The notes under the pieces were generated by a model, which was not told the origin of the DNA, searched no databases, and was given only the letters and a program-made list of their open reading frames with translations. This document shows positions 23,023 to 33,327 of a DNA stretch of 64,000 nt, piece after piece (the stretch's first letter is position 1; every line of letters begins with the position of its first letter). Made by a program: the position numbers and the translations under genes. Location of the stretch: the NCBI GenBank assembly GCA_032622095.1, contig CP136063.1, positions 150,339,379 to 150,403,378 on the forward strand, read 5' to 3'. Source of the DNA: Siphonodentalium dalli. Taxonomy: Eukaryota > Mollusca > Scaphopoda > Gadilida > Siphonodentaliidae.

Positions 23023-24442
23023 TAAAAGTTTTGACTGACACTTACATAAATATGACTCGCAGAATTGTTAGCACACAACTCCGTATTATATGCGGTACTT
23101 CGTCCTGGCAATAAACATTAATTTTGTCAATTGATGAAAAAACAACATCAATCAATTTTACAACGACATCCTGAAACTTTAGTCATGATAAACATTACAT
23201 TTGTAGAATAGTGGACATTATCACTGAAGCACGTGATTGTGATGTGTATGATTGATGTGAACCACATTTTTATCAACTATTGTATCTGGTGCCCTGACTA
23301 CGTTGCAAGTTAATTTGGTAAAATCACATGTAGTTACGATATATTACATGTAAGAGCCATGCATACATGTATATGATAGCCATTAAGTTCCACCACTGTG
23401 AACATTTGAGTAAATTGTCAAACTCTATATAGGGTCCAACGTTACTGTAGTACACTACCCGCGGAGACTTATCTGACGACACCATTCTCAAAAATACATT
23501 TCAGAGTTATACTTGACATATGTGCATAATTTCAACTCGCTCAATTCATGAAAAAGCTAATCGTGTTAGTTAATATCTGTTTAATCAGGAAACGCTCTTT
23601 AAATTTTTAAAACAGTCCAAACAATTTGTTTCCACTAAAATGTCAGACTGGAAACAAGTAGACTCTGAAAGTAGACCGCCATATTTGATATGTTTGTTAA
23701 TTTCAACTCGCACATCCACCAGAAGGTTAGTTATGAGGATTAATATTTGTATAATAAGAAAACGCTCTTTAAATTCTTAAAACAGTCCAAACAAACTTTT
23801 TTCCAATAAAATTTCGACTGGACACAGGTAAACTCTGAAAGTAGACACGCTATTGCTATAAATAAACTGTTCGCATGTCGGTTTAGACAATCCGAAATTG
23901 CGCGACCGTTGTTTTCGACCAAAGGAATCTGAGGATGGGGGTAGGGTTAGCTTTTCTGCGATATTTTTACCAAAAATCTATGTATCGAAGTTTTGTTTGT
24001 GGAATATGATCAAGATATCCTTGTAGATTGTTCATATTCGTCTATATGTGATGTAGCTGATTTTAAGAATATTTGGGAAAGAAAATTGAAAATGCAGTCA
24101 TAAATACAATTCATCTGATGATTTTATGATAAAATACCACATTAAGACATGTAATTAAGTAATTTGTGGCAAGATCTCTCCATGTTTTTCGATTTCTAAG
24201 AACAAAGAAAGCCACTTACCGAACATGCTATGCGTAATAGCATGTTTTTATTACCAGGTGGACGGGGAAAAAATAGAGGGGTACACAAACAAAAGCCGCA
24301 CATAAACCTGTTTCAACTAAAGTATCAAGCTGGAAACAGGTAGATTCTGAATATAGACACAATGGTGGTATAGAAACTCATATCGCTTTTAACATTCCGA
24401 AAACGCGCGACCACTTTTTTCGACATAAGGAATCCGACTATG
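23023..24442. repeat. Repeat fragments with AACGCTCTTTAAAT-GGAAACAGGTAGA units
   Basis: Three diverged units (about 23510-23680, 23690-23910, 24295-24440) share AACGCTCTTTAAATTxTTAAAACAGTCCAAACAA and CTGGAxACAxGTAxACTCTGAAAGTAGAC; the third has only the second half. The end of the last unit leads into the GGGCAAAGCGGATC family. The 60- and 74-codon minus frames here are by-products. Confidence 0.55.
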
Positions 24443-25390
24443 TGGGCAAAGCGGATCTGGCAAAGCCGATCATTCATAGCATGACTAACTTCCGGTACAC
24501 AAGCGTAGATTAAGGGAATTTGATTAATTTTAGTACGATGGGTCGACAAAACTCCTGTACTGTCGGAGCATGTCCATAATTGATAAACTTAATTGAACGT
24601 TTGAAAACATTTGATTATACTTATTTGCAATTCATATGTATAGTTGTCACAAACAAGACTAAAAAGCATATGGATCAGGGGGGGGGGGGTAGTAAAAAAT
24701 TTGCAGGAAGTTTTTAGTCCCTTTTTTTTTGACACCCACCCCCCAAATTTAACTAAAATTGGTCTAAAATCGCATAAAACTCTACTGATATCACTCATGT
24801 GACTGGGATTGATCTCAGTGAGTTCAAATAACAGTTTAACCTGTTTCAGAAGCTGTTTTAATTGAAAAAAAATGTTTTATAAATTGTTGATCATCTGTAA
24901 ACCTAGGTCATTGTGCAGAATACACACAATTTCATAATTTCTAACTATTTCCTGATTAGTCTGTCAACCAGCCCATTATCTAACATATTCCATACCACTT
25001 ATATTAGTCTACTGGAGAAACTTACTTCTATTATACTAAACTAGCTGAAACAGGCTCAATTTTGGGAGCCTATATTCAGCATCGGAGGTACCTGTGGCCC
25101 CCCTTTGTGGGACTTCGCAAATATTTTGATCTGAGACAGAGCCTTCATTTAGCGGCGGCCCCTTTGTGCGCTTCAAGCACATTTGGTCATTGAAGCATTA
25201 TATATATATATATTTTAAAAGATTGAATTCCTCGCTCAATTTAACAAAACCAAATTTTTTTTTAATTAAAATTTTGAAAAACTAACACCATTGGAACATC
25301 CGCCAGGGTGCCCCAAAGAAAGTCACCACACCGAATTTGGTTGAACTCGGTCCAGGGGTCTGAGAGAAAAACCAGGACAGATCTTACTCG

Positions 25391-25394
<4 letters not shown>

Positions 25395-25450
<56 letters not shown>

Positions 25451-25932
25451 ACAAGCAGTCACAGCACTATACCAGACTTGGCTACAGTCGGTCTTGTGAG
25501 AGATCATCTGATGACATGCAAATAATTCACTCATTGGCTTGATGCACTGATGACACGATATTTTCTACCCATTGGTAGTCACGTTAATGTTTGGGACAGT
25601 TGCTCGCTCTTTGTACATGCACACAATGATCTAGGCATTAGTTACAGCAGGACAAGTTTGCTTATATATGCAAACTTAGGTCAATGTACGGGATACACAC
25701 AATTCCATTATTTCTTAACATTTCCCGATTAGTCTGTCAATCCAGGTCAACCAGCCCATTATCTAGCATTATGCCTTAACACTTTTGTTAGTCTACTGGA
25801 GCAACATCTGTTATAATAAATGACAAACAGTCACAATGCCAGACTTGGAAATTTTAGGTGTTGTGAGAGTAACACAGTGTGATGAAAGTTATATTCCAGC
25901 CATTGATAGTCACATTAATGTTCGAAACAGTT

Positions 25933-25978
<46 letters not shown>
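25395..25978. repeat. Microsatellites (TA)n-(GT)n and (CT)n
   Basis: 25397-25449 is a TA run changing to GT, and 25934-25977 is a CT run inside the dispersed repeat. The other copy has only short versions at the same places (about 51281 and 51774), so the runs expanded in copy A. Confidence 0.9.
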
Positions 25979-25981
<3 letters not shown>

Positions 25982-26010
25982 ATGCACACAATGATCTAGA
26001 CAAGTTTATT

Positions 26011-27010
26011 ACGTGCGCTCGCGCAACAGTATGGCGATCAGACAGATTCGTAGGTTGGTGTCACCCCACTCCGTTTCACTCCATGCCGTCACCAAAAACG
26101 ACGTAAAACCTCGTGGCGTTCTGACATTTTTACTGTGCCGCGTTTTTGCTATGTTTATTTTATGTGTTGTTTTCGATTATTTGTTTGTCGCCGATATCGC
26201 CATTTGTCGGGATTCCCTGTTTCTATATTTAAAACTGGCATGCTCGTAGTGAGCCTCGATTTCGATTTTTTTCTCCCAGGTCAAAATACGTCAGAGTTAT
26301 GAAAAAAATAGATCGACCTACATTTTCTCCACCAGAACTCTACATCAAAGAGTCTATAGACTCCTTCGGGACCTACATAGACTCCTTCATTTGGGTATTT
26401 TTTACTTATAATTGAGAAGTTTTATCATTTTTTGTTCGTGCGAAGACCTCTTTTTATCGTGCGGGGAAAGAGAGACATTCAAAACGCGAGTTCGTAATTC
26501 GACGCAATAGGCTGAATAGCCTAACCTTCAGCCGAGTTCCGGGTCAAATACGACGAATGACGTAACACAAAACAAAACGCATTTGTTGACACAAACACCG
26601 TTTGAAGAGTTTATTATTACATAAAATGATCGTTATTGATTAATTATTGATTAATTATTGATATTTATTGTTGCATATTGGCTGCTATCAATATTTACAC
26701 AAATAGTATTAATTATTTCTTATAATTGCTCCTTTGGTCAACTTTGACTATCGGAAAATGAAAATCAAAATATGCCGCTGAAAAAAATGTAATCGATATT
26801 AAAGTCTCATCCTTTCGGCAACATGGAATTGGTTTTAATTACTTAAATGATTAATATAGTAATTTGCATTTATCTGTGATGAAATGAGAAATGGTAATTT
26901 TTCTAACATTAAATTAAATTAAATAAATTAAGTAAAATACAGTGAAATTATTTTTTAAATTATTGTTTATTACATTGTTGCGCACGTTGGCATCTCTCTG
27001 AGTGCATTCT
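26011..27010. mobile_element. About 1-kb insertion specific to repeat copy A
   Basis: Copy B runs straight through GATCTTGGCTTTAGTTTATTTATTTCAG, whereas copy A is split between GATCTAGACAAGTTTATT and GTTTATTTCAG. The insert begins ACGTGCGCTCGCGCAACAGT and ends with a string whose reverse complement is CCAACGTGCGCAACAATG, a weak TIR. GTTTATT at both edges may be the TSD. No transposase is visible; the 78-codon frame at 26013-26249 is unrecognised. Confidence 0.5.
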
Positions 27011-27563
27011 AGTTTATTTCAGTTTTCATTTCTCGAATCTACTTTCCGAACGGTGTCGAGAAGGAATTTTTTTCAACCCACCGCCCCATAATTATGCAAC
27101 AACATGCCATATAGCTCAATGTCATCTCTACTAAGGCCCATATGAGGTCCCAGTAACATAAATATGGTGTTTTTGCAGTTATAAATTCTTATAATATGTT
27201 TTAAACTGTTACAAATGTCAAATACGGGCACAAAAGGTCTTTATTAAAAAAAATGCATGAGGGTGTAAAAAACGTGCCCCCCCCCCTCGGGCCACCCACC
27301 ACCCCGGCATACCTTCCTGCAATTTTTTTTACTACCCCCCCCCCCCCCTATGGATTATGAATATTATTGAATTTTTAGAAGGATTCGTTTGCTGATCCAC
27401 TTTGCCCGATGTGGTGATCTGTTTTGCCCGGTCATCGGGCAAAGCGGATCGAAATTAAAATTCACATTAGCAACCTAACCAATAGATGTATCTGAATGCA
27501 TCGTACATCAGATGTTATGCCATCATGATTAGATACTGACAGTGGTAATATTTCTGATTGCCG

Positions 27564-28114
27564 CAGGGGGGGGGGGGGGTGACAAAATTTTCCCGGCACG
27601 TATGCCGGGGTGGGTGGGTGGTCAAAGCCACCAACAAGCGTTTTTTTCCGCAACTAAAAAAAAAAATTCCTGCTTGTTTTTTTAGTGTTTTGGCAATGAG
27701 TTGGGCTTCAAAACCACGTTGAATGAGAGAAATAATGTAATTCTAACTGGTAAACTGACTGCAGGCAGTTATAGTGTTGTATTTTGTTGCAAATTTTGAA
27801 ATCCAAGATGGCCGCTGGCAGCCATGTTTTTTTTGGCCGAATGACCTCAAAATGACTCATTCCTATTTACATGTCCATGTTAACATCCATGATAAATAGT
27901 ATGCACAGAAATTCATATACAGCTGTTTACAGTGAATTTCCACCCGCAAATCTCTGTTTTAGTGTTAAAAGGGGGGTGGGTGTAAAAAAAATGGTCGGAA
28001 AAAACTGCCGAAAACGGAAAAAAAATTGGCGGTGGGGGTGGGTGGGTACAATAAATGATCGAAAGGGAAAAAATGCCATACGTGCCTGAATTTTTTTTCC
28101 GACCCCCCCCCCTG
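27564..28114. mobile_element. 551-bp element, second member of the poly-G-terminus family
   Basis: The ends are CAGGGGGGGGGGGGGGTGAC and, in reverse complement, CAGGGGGGGGGGGTCGGAAA. The flanks are ATTGCCG on both sides (27557-27563, 28115-28121), extendable to TGATTGCCG if the terminal TG is counted as target. The uninterrupted copy near 11205 reads CTGATTGCCGGTTGCATTTT, confirming the junction. The interior includes AAATCCAAGATGGCCGC-type sequence shared with 1898-2290 and 41040-41400. Confidence 0.85.
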
Positions 28115-28175
28115 ATTGCCGGTTGCATTTTGTACAAGAAAACCTTATGTGATCCGCTTTTCCATGGTCTCCCTA

Positions 28176-28810
28176 CCTGGTGAACGGTGGGGTTTCTGCG
28201 TAATATTCCTGCGCCAGCAAAGATGGACGTCTGTGATGTACGTTCTCCGTATTCTATATATATACTATAGCCATCTCCACAGACCTGTGGGGTGGTTCTA
28301 GTGAGAGGGTGTGGAGGAAAGCTCTTTATTGACTTAACACAGAAGAAGTATCTGGCGTAGGCCTATTGCCGACGGAAGATTCACGCCATGCACTATCGTG
28401 ATGTTATCTCGATACCTATGTATTATAGGTCATGAGAATAAAGAATTAAAGAAATGAACTGTTTCCTTTATTGCACTTGTTTGTGATCGCTACTCTAGTA
28501 GTAGTACGCGGGACTCTTTCGCTTCACATCTAAAAATAGATTTTTTGGCGGTAAAATTGTTTGTACTAAAATATTCACACAAAAAATTTCAAAACCTAAT
28601 ATTTTTTTTCCAAAATTAAAAAAACAAAATTAAAAAAAATCTAAAACATTTATGAAACTTTGAGTTTTCGGTCTCTTACTGAAAATAATCTCCTATTAAA
28701 TGTCGAATGTTTTTAAATTATTTGCGTGTAATATCTTTTGTTATTGGCCAACTATTTTTGTTCAAACAAATTTTAAATATTTTTCATGAAACTCTGTTAA
28801 TTTTATTAAT
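28176..28810. other. Intergenic, no gene recognised
   Basis: Contains AATAAA near 28438 and an A/T-rich stretch at 28590-28660. I see no coding exon. Confidence 0.3.
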
Positions 28811-29048
28811 CGATGTTTAGAAATAGCTTTATACCAATTATATGTGTATGGACTGGTCCGAGTCGCTGTAATTTTGGACATTGACACTATAGGTATGAAT
28901 GCATACATTCCAGTGTTTATCATCAGACGCGATGTTTAGAAATTGCTTTATACCAATTATATGTGTATGGACTGGTCCGAGTCGCTGTAATTTTGGACAT
29001 TGACACTATAGGTATGAATGCATACATTCCAGTGTTTATCATCAGACG
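28811..29048. repeat. 119-bp perfect-phase tandem duplication
   Basis: CGATGTTTAGAAAT(A/T)GCTTTATACC starts at 28811 and again at 28930. The two 119-bp units differ at about one position, so the duplication is recent. Function unknown. Confidence 0.92.
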
Positions 29049-30849
29049 CAGTCTCGTCTATTACATCATATAATTGTCTCCACAATACCTGAAATAATTT
29101 GACGCCATTACTCTTACATAAATAATAAAGAGCGTTTATTCTTTACTTCTCTATCCCGATGAAGTTATTGAGTATATGACACACGTGCATTATCGCGAAT
29201 TATTGGAAGAATTATTGAGATGTTGTACTATTTTGAAAGCAGTCACGCTCAGACGAAGAGCGTGATGCGAAATTACTACCCCGAATGAACTGACATATTC
29301 TATGGAACAAATTTTCAATTATGTACACACACATAATCACACGCGTCAATAGGGTAACACTGTATAGGTCGAAAAAGAGTGACACCTTGGATAAATTGAC
29401 CAAATGACTGCTATTATATCTGTTGACAGCTATGTGTGGTCCGACTCGTTCAATTAAGTTATCGATAGCTTGTCTGAACATCATTACTTGTTTAACGGGT
29501 TATGATCACGTAAGGTTGATAAGCTGTGTCATTGTTAGCATTAACGCGATAATTAGTTATCAAAAATATGCATACATAATACGTACATGTGATAAGACAC
29601 TCAATAATAGAAGTTACCTTTGTGTTGTTGTTATAACAACCTTACGTAATAACCACTTATCGACCTATTCATACTTACGCTCATATATAATCTTATATAA
29701 TGTTAACTCATCTGTGCTAACTATTTTCGGGAGTTATGGTATACAAATATCTATTCCTTTTATGCATGTACAGACACGCTTTCAATTAAGCTATCGATAG
29801 CGTGTCTGAACATCATTAGTTGTTTAACGGGATTTGGAAGAATTATTGGAAGAGCGTACGTTTATAGAGTTATTGTTCTTAGAATGTGATCAGTAAGTGT
29901 GCCAATCGGGTATCCACCGATGCCTGCAATGTTTTATTTGCAATAATTGGACATTATAATCTCACGTAAATAACAAGGAGCGTTTATTCATTACCTCTCT
30001 ATCACGATGAAGTTATTAAGCATCGTGTAGCACTATTTCACCAAAGGTCACATGTTAGACGTACACACGTATACATATGTAATATCAGACTAAACAAAGC
30101 TGTTGATATGTTTCTTTCATCTTTTATATGATAGCGCTATATGTTATATACTCGATAGACCTAGTTACAGTCACAATCGCACATAAGCGAAACAAACGCT
30201 CTTTATTTAAATAACAGGGAGGCTACTCTAACACTCTTAGTTTTTCCAACAAAATAGTTATCAAATTCGATCACCAATAGAACTGTCTGTGAAACAACGA
30301 TGACTTATAACAATCTTTAACTTATTTATCGATCTATGCTAGAACATGGCCGCAACAAAATCATGACCATAACAAAAAACATTACCTTACCATTACGCAT
30401 GAATATAAATTTACCATGCGTAAATATTGTCAGATTATCGTCTGATGAGCAAATCCTATGTTTACATTATACTTAATCTCAGGTATGACTAGAATTGTAT
30501 CATGTGTGCACATGACATCATTAGAAGGGGCAATACACTCAAGGAGTTAAAGTGACACGAAACAAGGGACGTGATGCAATATTGGTGTTTGAATATTAAA
30601 GGAACACAAGACACTCTAAAGGGACACAAGACACTCATTATGAATGAATGTTAACAATACAAGCGCAGTGGTTGAAAGTTAAAATGACACAGAACAATAT
30701 TTAAAGTTCAAATTTTCGGGCCCTTAATGCGCCTTTTATCATTACGTATTGTTTCTCACTCTACAATTCCCAATATTCCACTCACTCTCTCCCCGCTTAT
30801 AGATATATAACGAAAACGAGAATATCATGTTGATGAAGTTTATTGAAAT
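29049..30849. repeat. 3' flank of the ATPase gene, with repeated motifs
   Basis: CAATTAAG(T/C)TATCGATAGC(T/G)TGTCTGAACATCATTA(C/G)TTGTTTAACGGG occurs at about 29450 and 29780. GAGCGTTTATTC...TCTCTATC(C/A)CGATGAAGTTATT occurs at about 29135 and 29982. The decamer ACGCTCTTTA or its complement is at 29131 and 30198. The 125-codon plus frame 29423-29800 spans these repeats and is not a credible gene. This may be the non-coding terminal part of the element carrying the ATPase, but I found no matching TIR. Confidence 0.5.
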
Positions 30850-32310
30850 TTAATCGTCCGAATTGTCATCACTTTCGTCAGAAGTGTCATTTGTTTCGTC
30901 CATGAATTTTTCTAGCATCGGTTTGTACTTTAATATTGACATTTTCACTGCATCACATTCTCCATAACCATTATTCAAATATTTGTCGACTTTATCCATG
31001 ACTCTGTTGTGCAGAGTCCCATTGCGCAGCTGCAGATACGCAAATATTGTCATAGCATAACCAGTCATAAATTGCTTCATATCTTTACTTTTAAGGTCCT
31101 TGTCAGCTTGTACTCTTGCTTCTGTTTCGTTCGAGCCATTTTCCTTATACGTGTCCACTATATCACTCCATTCCTCACGTGTTTTATCTCTACTCTCATC
31201 GCACAAACTTTTGAAGTATTCATCTTCATTCAATTTAATTTTCTTAATCTGACTATCATCCGTGTCCTCAGTTAATTTTCGTTTTAACTTATTTTCTTGA
31301 CACCAGTTTTTTACGTGTCTCTGAACATCATAATGATCTTCGAACAAAAGCCTGCAGTCATTACAAGGGTACGACATGTCTTCTCGAATGTCTATCTTTT
31401 GACGGTTCTTCTTATTAATTTCATCGAGCTCACCGGGTGGCCTTATGTCGTTAGTATAGTCATTATGTTGACCCTGGGGCACAATATAATTATATGCTAT
31501 GCCCTTCTGTTGACCAGGGAGTTCTCTGTCATCGTATTTCATCGCATTCTGTTGACCCTGGGTCTCAGTGTCTTTTGTATGTTTTTTCATCCCATTCTGT
31601 TCATCTGTGTGTTCTCTGTCTTTTTGGAGATTATATTTCATGCCATTCCATTCACCCATATGTTGGTTCGTGTCCTCTTTTAGTACATTCTGTCGCAGAC
31701 GTAATGTGTCCGGTGTTGCGGCTTTTAAATCCACCAGTAGGTAACCGTACGGTTCACTCGTCGCTTCCGAAAACTCTCGAACCATACGCTGACGACATTC
31801 AGGATACATCTGTCTTGATAATGTTGAAATTAATCCCTTGTCGATTGGGTTATTGAACAATACCAAATATTGACAATTTCGTCGTTGCGTTGGATCTTTG
31901 TTGTAGTAGAAATTCTGGTTCAAACTTATCAAAGATAAGTTCAAATGGTGACTTCCTTCGGAATGCAAATCATTAACTCTCTGGTCTTTTGATGAAGTTT
32001 GCATCAAGTCATCGAGTATAACTAGATTTTTATACCGGGGGTTGATAAGAGAATCCAAGTTTGCTGGTATTCCTCGTATAAAGTTGACCTGAGGGGTGAC
32101 GGTATACTTTATTTCGTCATATAGGGGCTGCCAATATTTATAAAACCATATTATTCTGTCAGGTGCGGGTGATATTTTTGAGGCAGACTTTTGTAGCAAG
32201 GTTTTCACGAAGTATGTCTTCCCACTAGATGTCGGTCCACTTACACATGCCGTGATCGAATGGATACTTGAAAATAAAATCTTCTTGGACATTGGCCATT
32301 GGATCATCAA
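30850..32310 (-). CDS. Maverick/Polinton/adintovirus-type packaging ATPase (FtsK-HerA) with extended C terminus
   Basis: Such ATPases pump the DNA genome into preformed capsids. The 486-codon frame has Walker A GPTSSGKT (25-32), Walker B NLVILDD (95-101), a sensor-like SLISLNQNFYYN (126-137), an arginine-bearing NNPIDKGLISTLSRQMYP (153-170), and YGYLLVDL (188-195). This order and spacing are characteristic of Polinton/adintovirus ATPases. After residue 215 it departs from the usual short protein: six degenerate G(E/Q)xNGMKY-like repeats (about 218-300), a C2HC finger C316-x2-C319-x12-H332-x4-C337, a Lys-rich patch (341-360), a helical region (365-470) I do not recognise, and an Asp/Ser-rich end. 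The open frame suggests recent arrival or selection. No polymerase B, integrase, protease or capsid gene is in the window. Confidence 0.85.
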   Translation of the reverse strand: MMIQWPMSKKILFSSIHSITACVSGPTSSGKTYFVKTLLQKSASKISPAPDRIIWFYKYWQPLYDEIKYTVTPQVNFIRGIPANLDSLINPRYKNLVILDDLMQTSSKDQRVNDLHSEGSHHLNLSLISLNQNFYYNKDPTQRRNCQYLVLFNNPIDKGLISTLSRQMYPECRQRMVREFSEATSEPYGYLLVDLKAATPDTLRLRQNVLKEDTNQHMGEWNGMKYNLQKDREHTDEQNGMKKHTKDTETQGQQNAMKYDDRELPGQQKGIAYNYIVPQGQHNDYTNDIRPPGELDEINKKNRQKIDIREDMSYPCNDCRLLFEDHYDVQRHVKNWCQENKLKRKLTEDTDDSQIKKIKLNEDEYFKSLCDESRDKTREEWSDIVDTYKENGSNETEARVQADKDLKSKDMKQFMTGYAMTIFAYLQLRNGTLHNRVMDKVDKYLNNGYGECDAVKMSILKYKPMLEKFMDETNDTSDESDDNSDD

Positions 32311-32497
32311 AGCAGGATGTTAAGTCGCTTTGTTGATGTTTCCCCTGCTGGTGTTGTAGTATCTGGTGTTGCTGTAATGGCTGTTGTTGTGGCTGATGAT
32401 GCTGCTGCCTGTTGCTGCTACTGTTTGTTGCTGATGCTTGGTGCTGAGCACTGCTGTGGGTGTCGGTTAACAAACTCAGTGTGCTTAGATTGTACAT
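32225..32497 (-). CDS. Upstream frame of the ATPase gene, Gln/His-rich, displaced by a frame break
   Basis: The 90-codon minus frame overlaps the start of the ATPase frame by 86 bases. Its first part is Gln/His-rich low complexity (about 22-60). Its last 20 or so residues (DFIFKYPFDHG region) look like the segment that normally precedes Walker A in this ATPase family. The conserved strand and P-loop of one protein therefore appear split over two frames near 32250-32270. Either a single-base indel broke the gene, or translation starts at the internal Met codons of the main frame (32310 or 32292). It is a piece of the same gene rather than a separate one. Confidence 0.55.
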   Translation of the reverse strand: MYNLSTLSLLTDTHSSAQHQASATNSSSNRQQHHQPQQQPLQQHQILQHQQGKHQQSDLTSCFDDPMANVQEDFIFKYPFDHGMCKWTDI

Positions 32498-32870
32498 GTC
32501 TTATCAAATCATGGTTCCGCACATACTCACTAGAGCAAATTGAACACTGGTGCTTCATTTATACTTGACTAAAATGTCTCGGTATATGGATTTCCTTTAT
32601 ACAAATGTTCCTTATAACCTAAAATATGTCCTGTCCGTATGTTTGATAACTTTATGTAGATGAAATAGTCTGCCGGAGAAGCACTGTGTAGACGGTGAAT
32701 CAACAGGTCTTGTCGGTAAGAGAGTCAGACGAGAAGTGAAGTCTCGGCTATTAAAACATAGTAATGCGATAGCGAATATCAAACGAGTCTGGGCACGCAT
32801 ATCTGTCAAAAGATATACAATAGCCGTCATTGGTCAATATATCCTCGGTATCACTTTTCGATTTACAAAA
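32498..32870. other. Spacer between the ATPase gene and COPS5
   Basis: No gene. It would hold the ATPase promoter on the minus strand. A C2H2-like string (CSSEYVRNHDLIRHVQ on the minus strand just upstream of 32497, near 32485-32550) suggests the upstream frame may extend through another zinc-finger-like stretch lacking a start codon. Confidence 0.35.
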
Positions 32871-32879
32871 TCACGTTGA

Positions 32880-33154
32880 TAAAATCGTAGCTGCAAACAT
32901 CGCAGCACCGTAGCGTCTGCGGGCAAGCTACGATTTCTCCACCTACGATTTTCCCCACTTACGATTTTAATCGTAGCGTCTGCGGTGGTACTTAGCAAAG
33001 AGATATCGGTGGCACGTCCATCCCCTGGGGTGACCGGAAGTGGCGAAATATCCATCAACAGTTCATCTGAACCAGTCTTTCTGGTATTTTTGACACTGTG
33101 TGTCGCTCTAGTCGTCGGGTCAAGGTTGTTTTGGAACTTGAGGAAATATTCGGA
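32880..33154 (+). promoter_or_regulatory. Probable COPS5 promoter and 5' UTR
   Basis: CCGGAAGTG at 33034-33042, about 113 bp before the ATG, is a consensus ETS/GABP site of the kind found in TATA-less housekeeping promoters. Upstream, 32880-32990 holds direct and inverted copies of TACGATTTT/AAATCGTA and two copies of GTAGCGTCTGCGG (about 32911 and 32976), so the segment can form nested hairpins. The TSS is unknown. Confidence 0.5.
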
Positions 33155-33291
33155 ATGGATTCCAAAAATGCAATGAAAACCTGGGAACTAAGCAATAATG
33201 TAGAAAATATTTCCGGAACAGTGGATGAAATTTACAGATATGACAGACAACAACAATCTGATATTTTGACGGCGAAACCATGGGAAAAAGA
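33155..33291 (+). CDS. COPS5: COPS5 (CSN5/JAB1) coding exon 1
   Basis: CSN5 is the catalytic subunit of the COP9 signalosome; it removes NEDD8 from cullins and so controls cullin-RING ubiquitin ligases. The exon has 45 codons plus two bases, starting MDSKNAMKTWELSNNVENIS and ending TAKPWEKE with the donor GA|GTATGA. TWELSNN, DEIYRYDRQQQ and AKPW are the conserved N-terminal helix and linker of CSN5. The ATG at 33155 gives an N terminus a few residues shorter than vertebrate CSN5; the inner Met at residue 7 is an alternative. The split codon GA|T restores Asp in the joined ...KD-PHYFKY... The first intron is 15.7 kb (33292-48969) and full of transposons. Confidence 0.96.
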
Positions 33292-33327
33292 GTATGAAAT
33301 TTGAATGAAAGTTGAAACTAGCAGTAG

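Larger units (their letters stand above)
24834..27330. repeat. Dispersed repeat, copy A (about 1.5 kb plus an internal insert)
   Basis: From TTTCAGAAGCTGTTTTAATT onward the sequence matches 49726-52110 at high identity, including GGGACTTCGCAAA, CATTTAGCGGC, and the segment GGTGTTTTTGCAGTTATAAA near 27165 and 51956. Internally a block of about 375 bp is tandemly repeated: GACAxxCAGTCACAxxxCTxTACCAGACTTGG, later GATTAGTCTGTCAACCAGCCCATTATCTA and TTAGTCTACTGGAG, with starts near 25448, 25822 and a partial earlier unit. About 26011-27010 is absent from copy B. Confidence 0.75.
24676..27348. mobile_element. 2.7-kb element with poly-G terminus inserted in the split copy
   Basis: The left end CAGGGGGGGGGGTAGTAAAA and the right end (reverse complement, G-run then TAGTAAAAAAAATTGCAGGA) are flanked by the 7-bp direct repeat TATGGAT (24669-24675, 27349-27355). 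The right subterminal region contains CCACCCACCACCCCGGCATA, which in reverse complement matches the left subterminal GTATGCCGGGGTGGGTGGGT of the 551-bp element at 27564-28114. The two are therefore the same family. Most of the interior is the dispersed repeat also found at 49726-52110. Confidence 0.8.
24443..28175. mobile_element. Second copy of the GGGCAAAGCGGATC element, split by two insertions
   Basis: 24443-24675 aligns with 10775-11000, 27349-27563 with 11000-11220, and 28115-28175 with 11205-11270. The two gaps are exactly the elements at 24676-27348 and 27564-28114. The right end TGGTCTCCCTA is preserved with changes; the left terminal half is missing. The uninterrupted copy at 10387-11268 gives the empty-site sequence for both insertions. 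Confidence 0.85.

Noticed and set aside
29423-29800. 125-codon plus frame
   Set aside because: Spans two copies of a 45-bp repeat in the ATPase 3' flank and resembles no family.
31009-31856. Three plus-strand frames of 88-128 codons
   Set aside because: Antisense shadows of the ATPase coding region.
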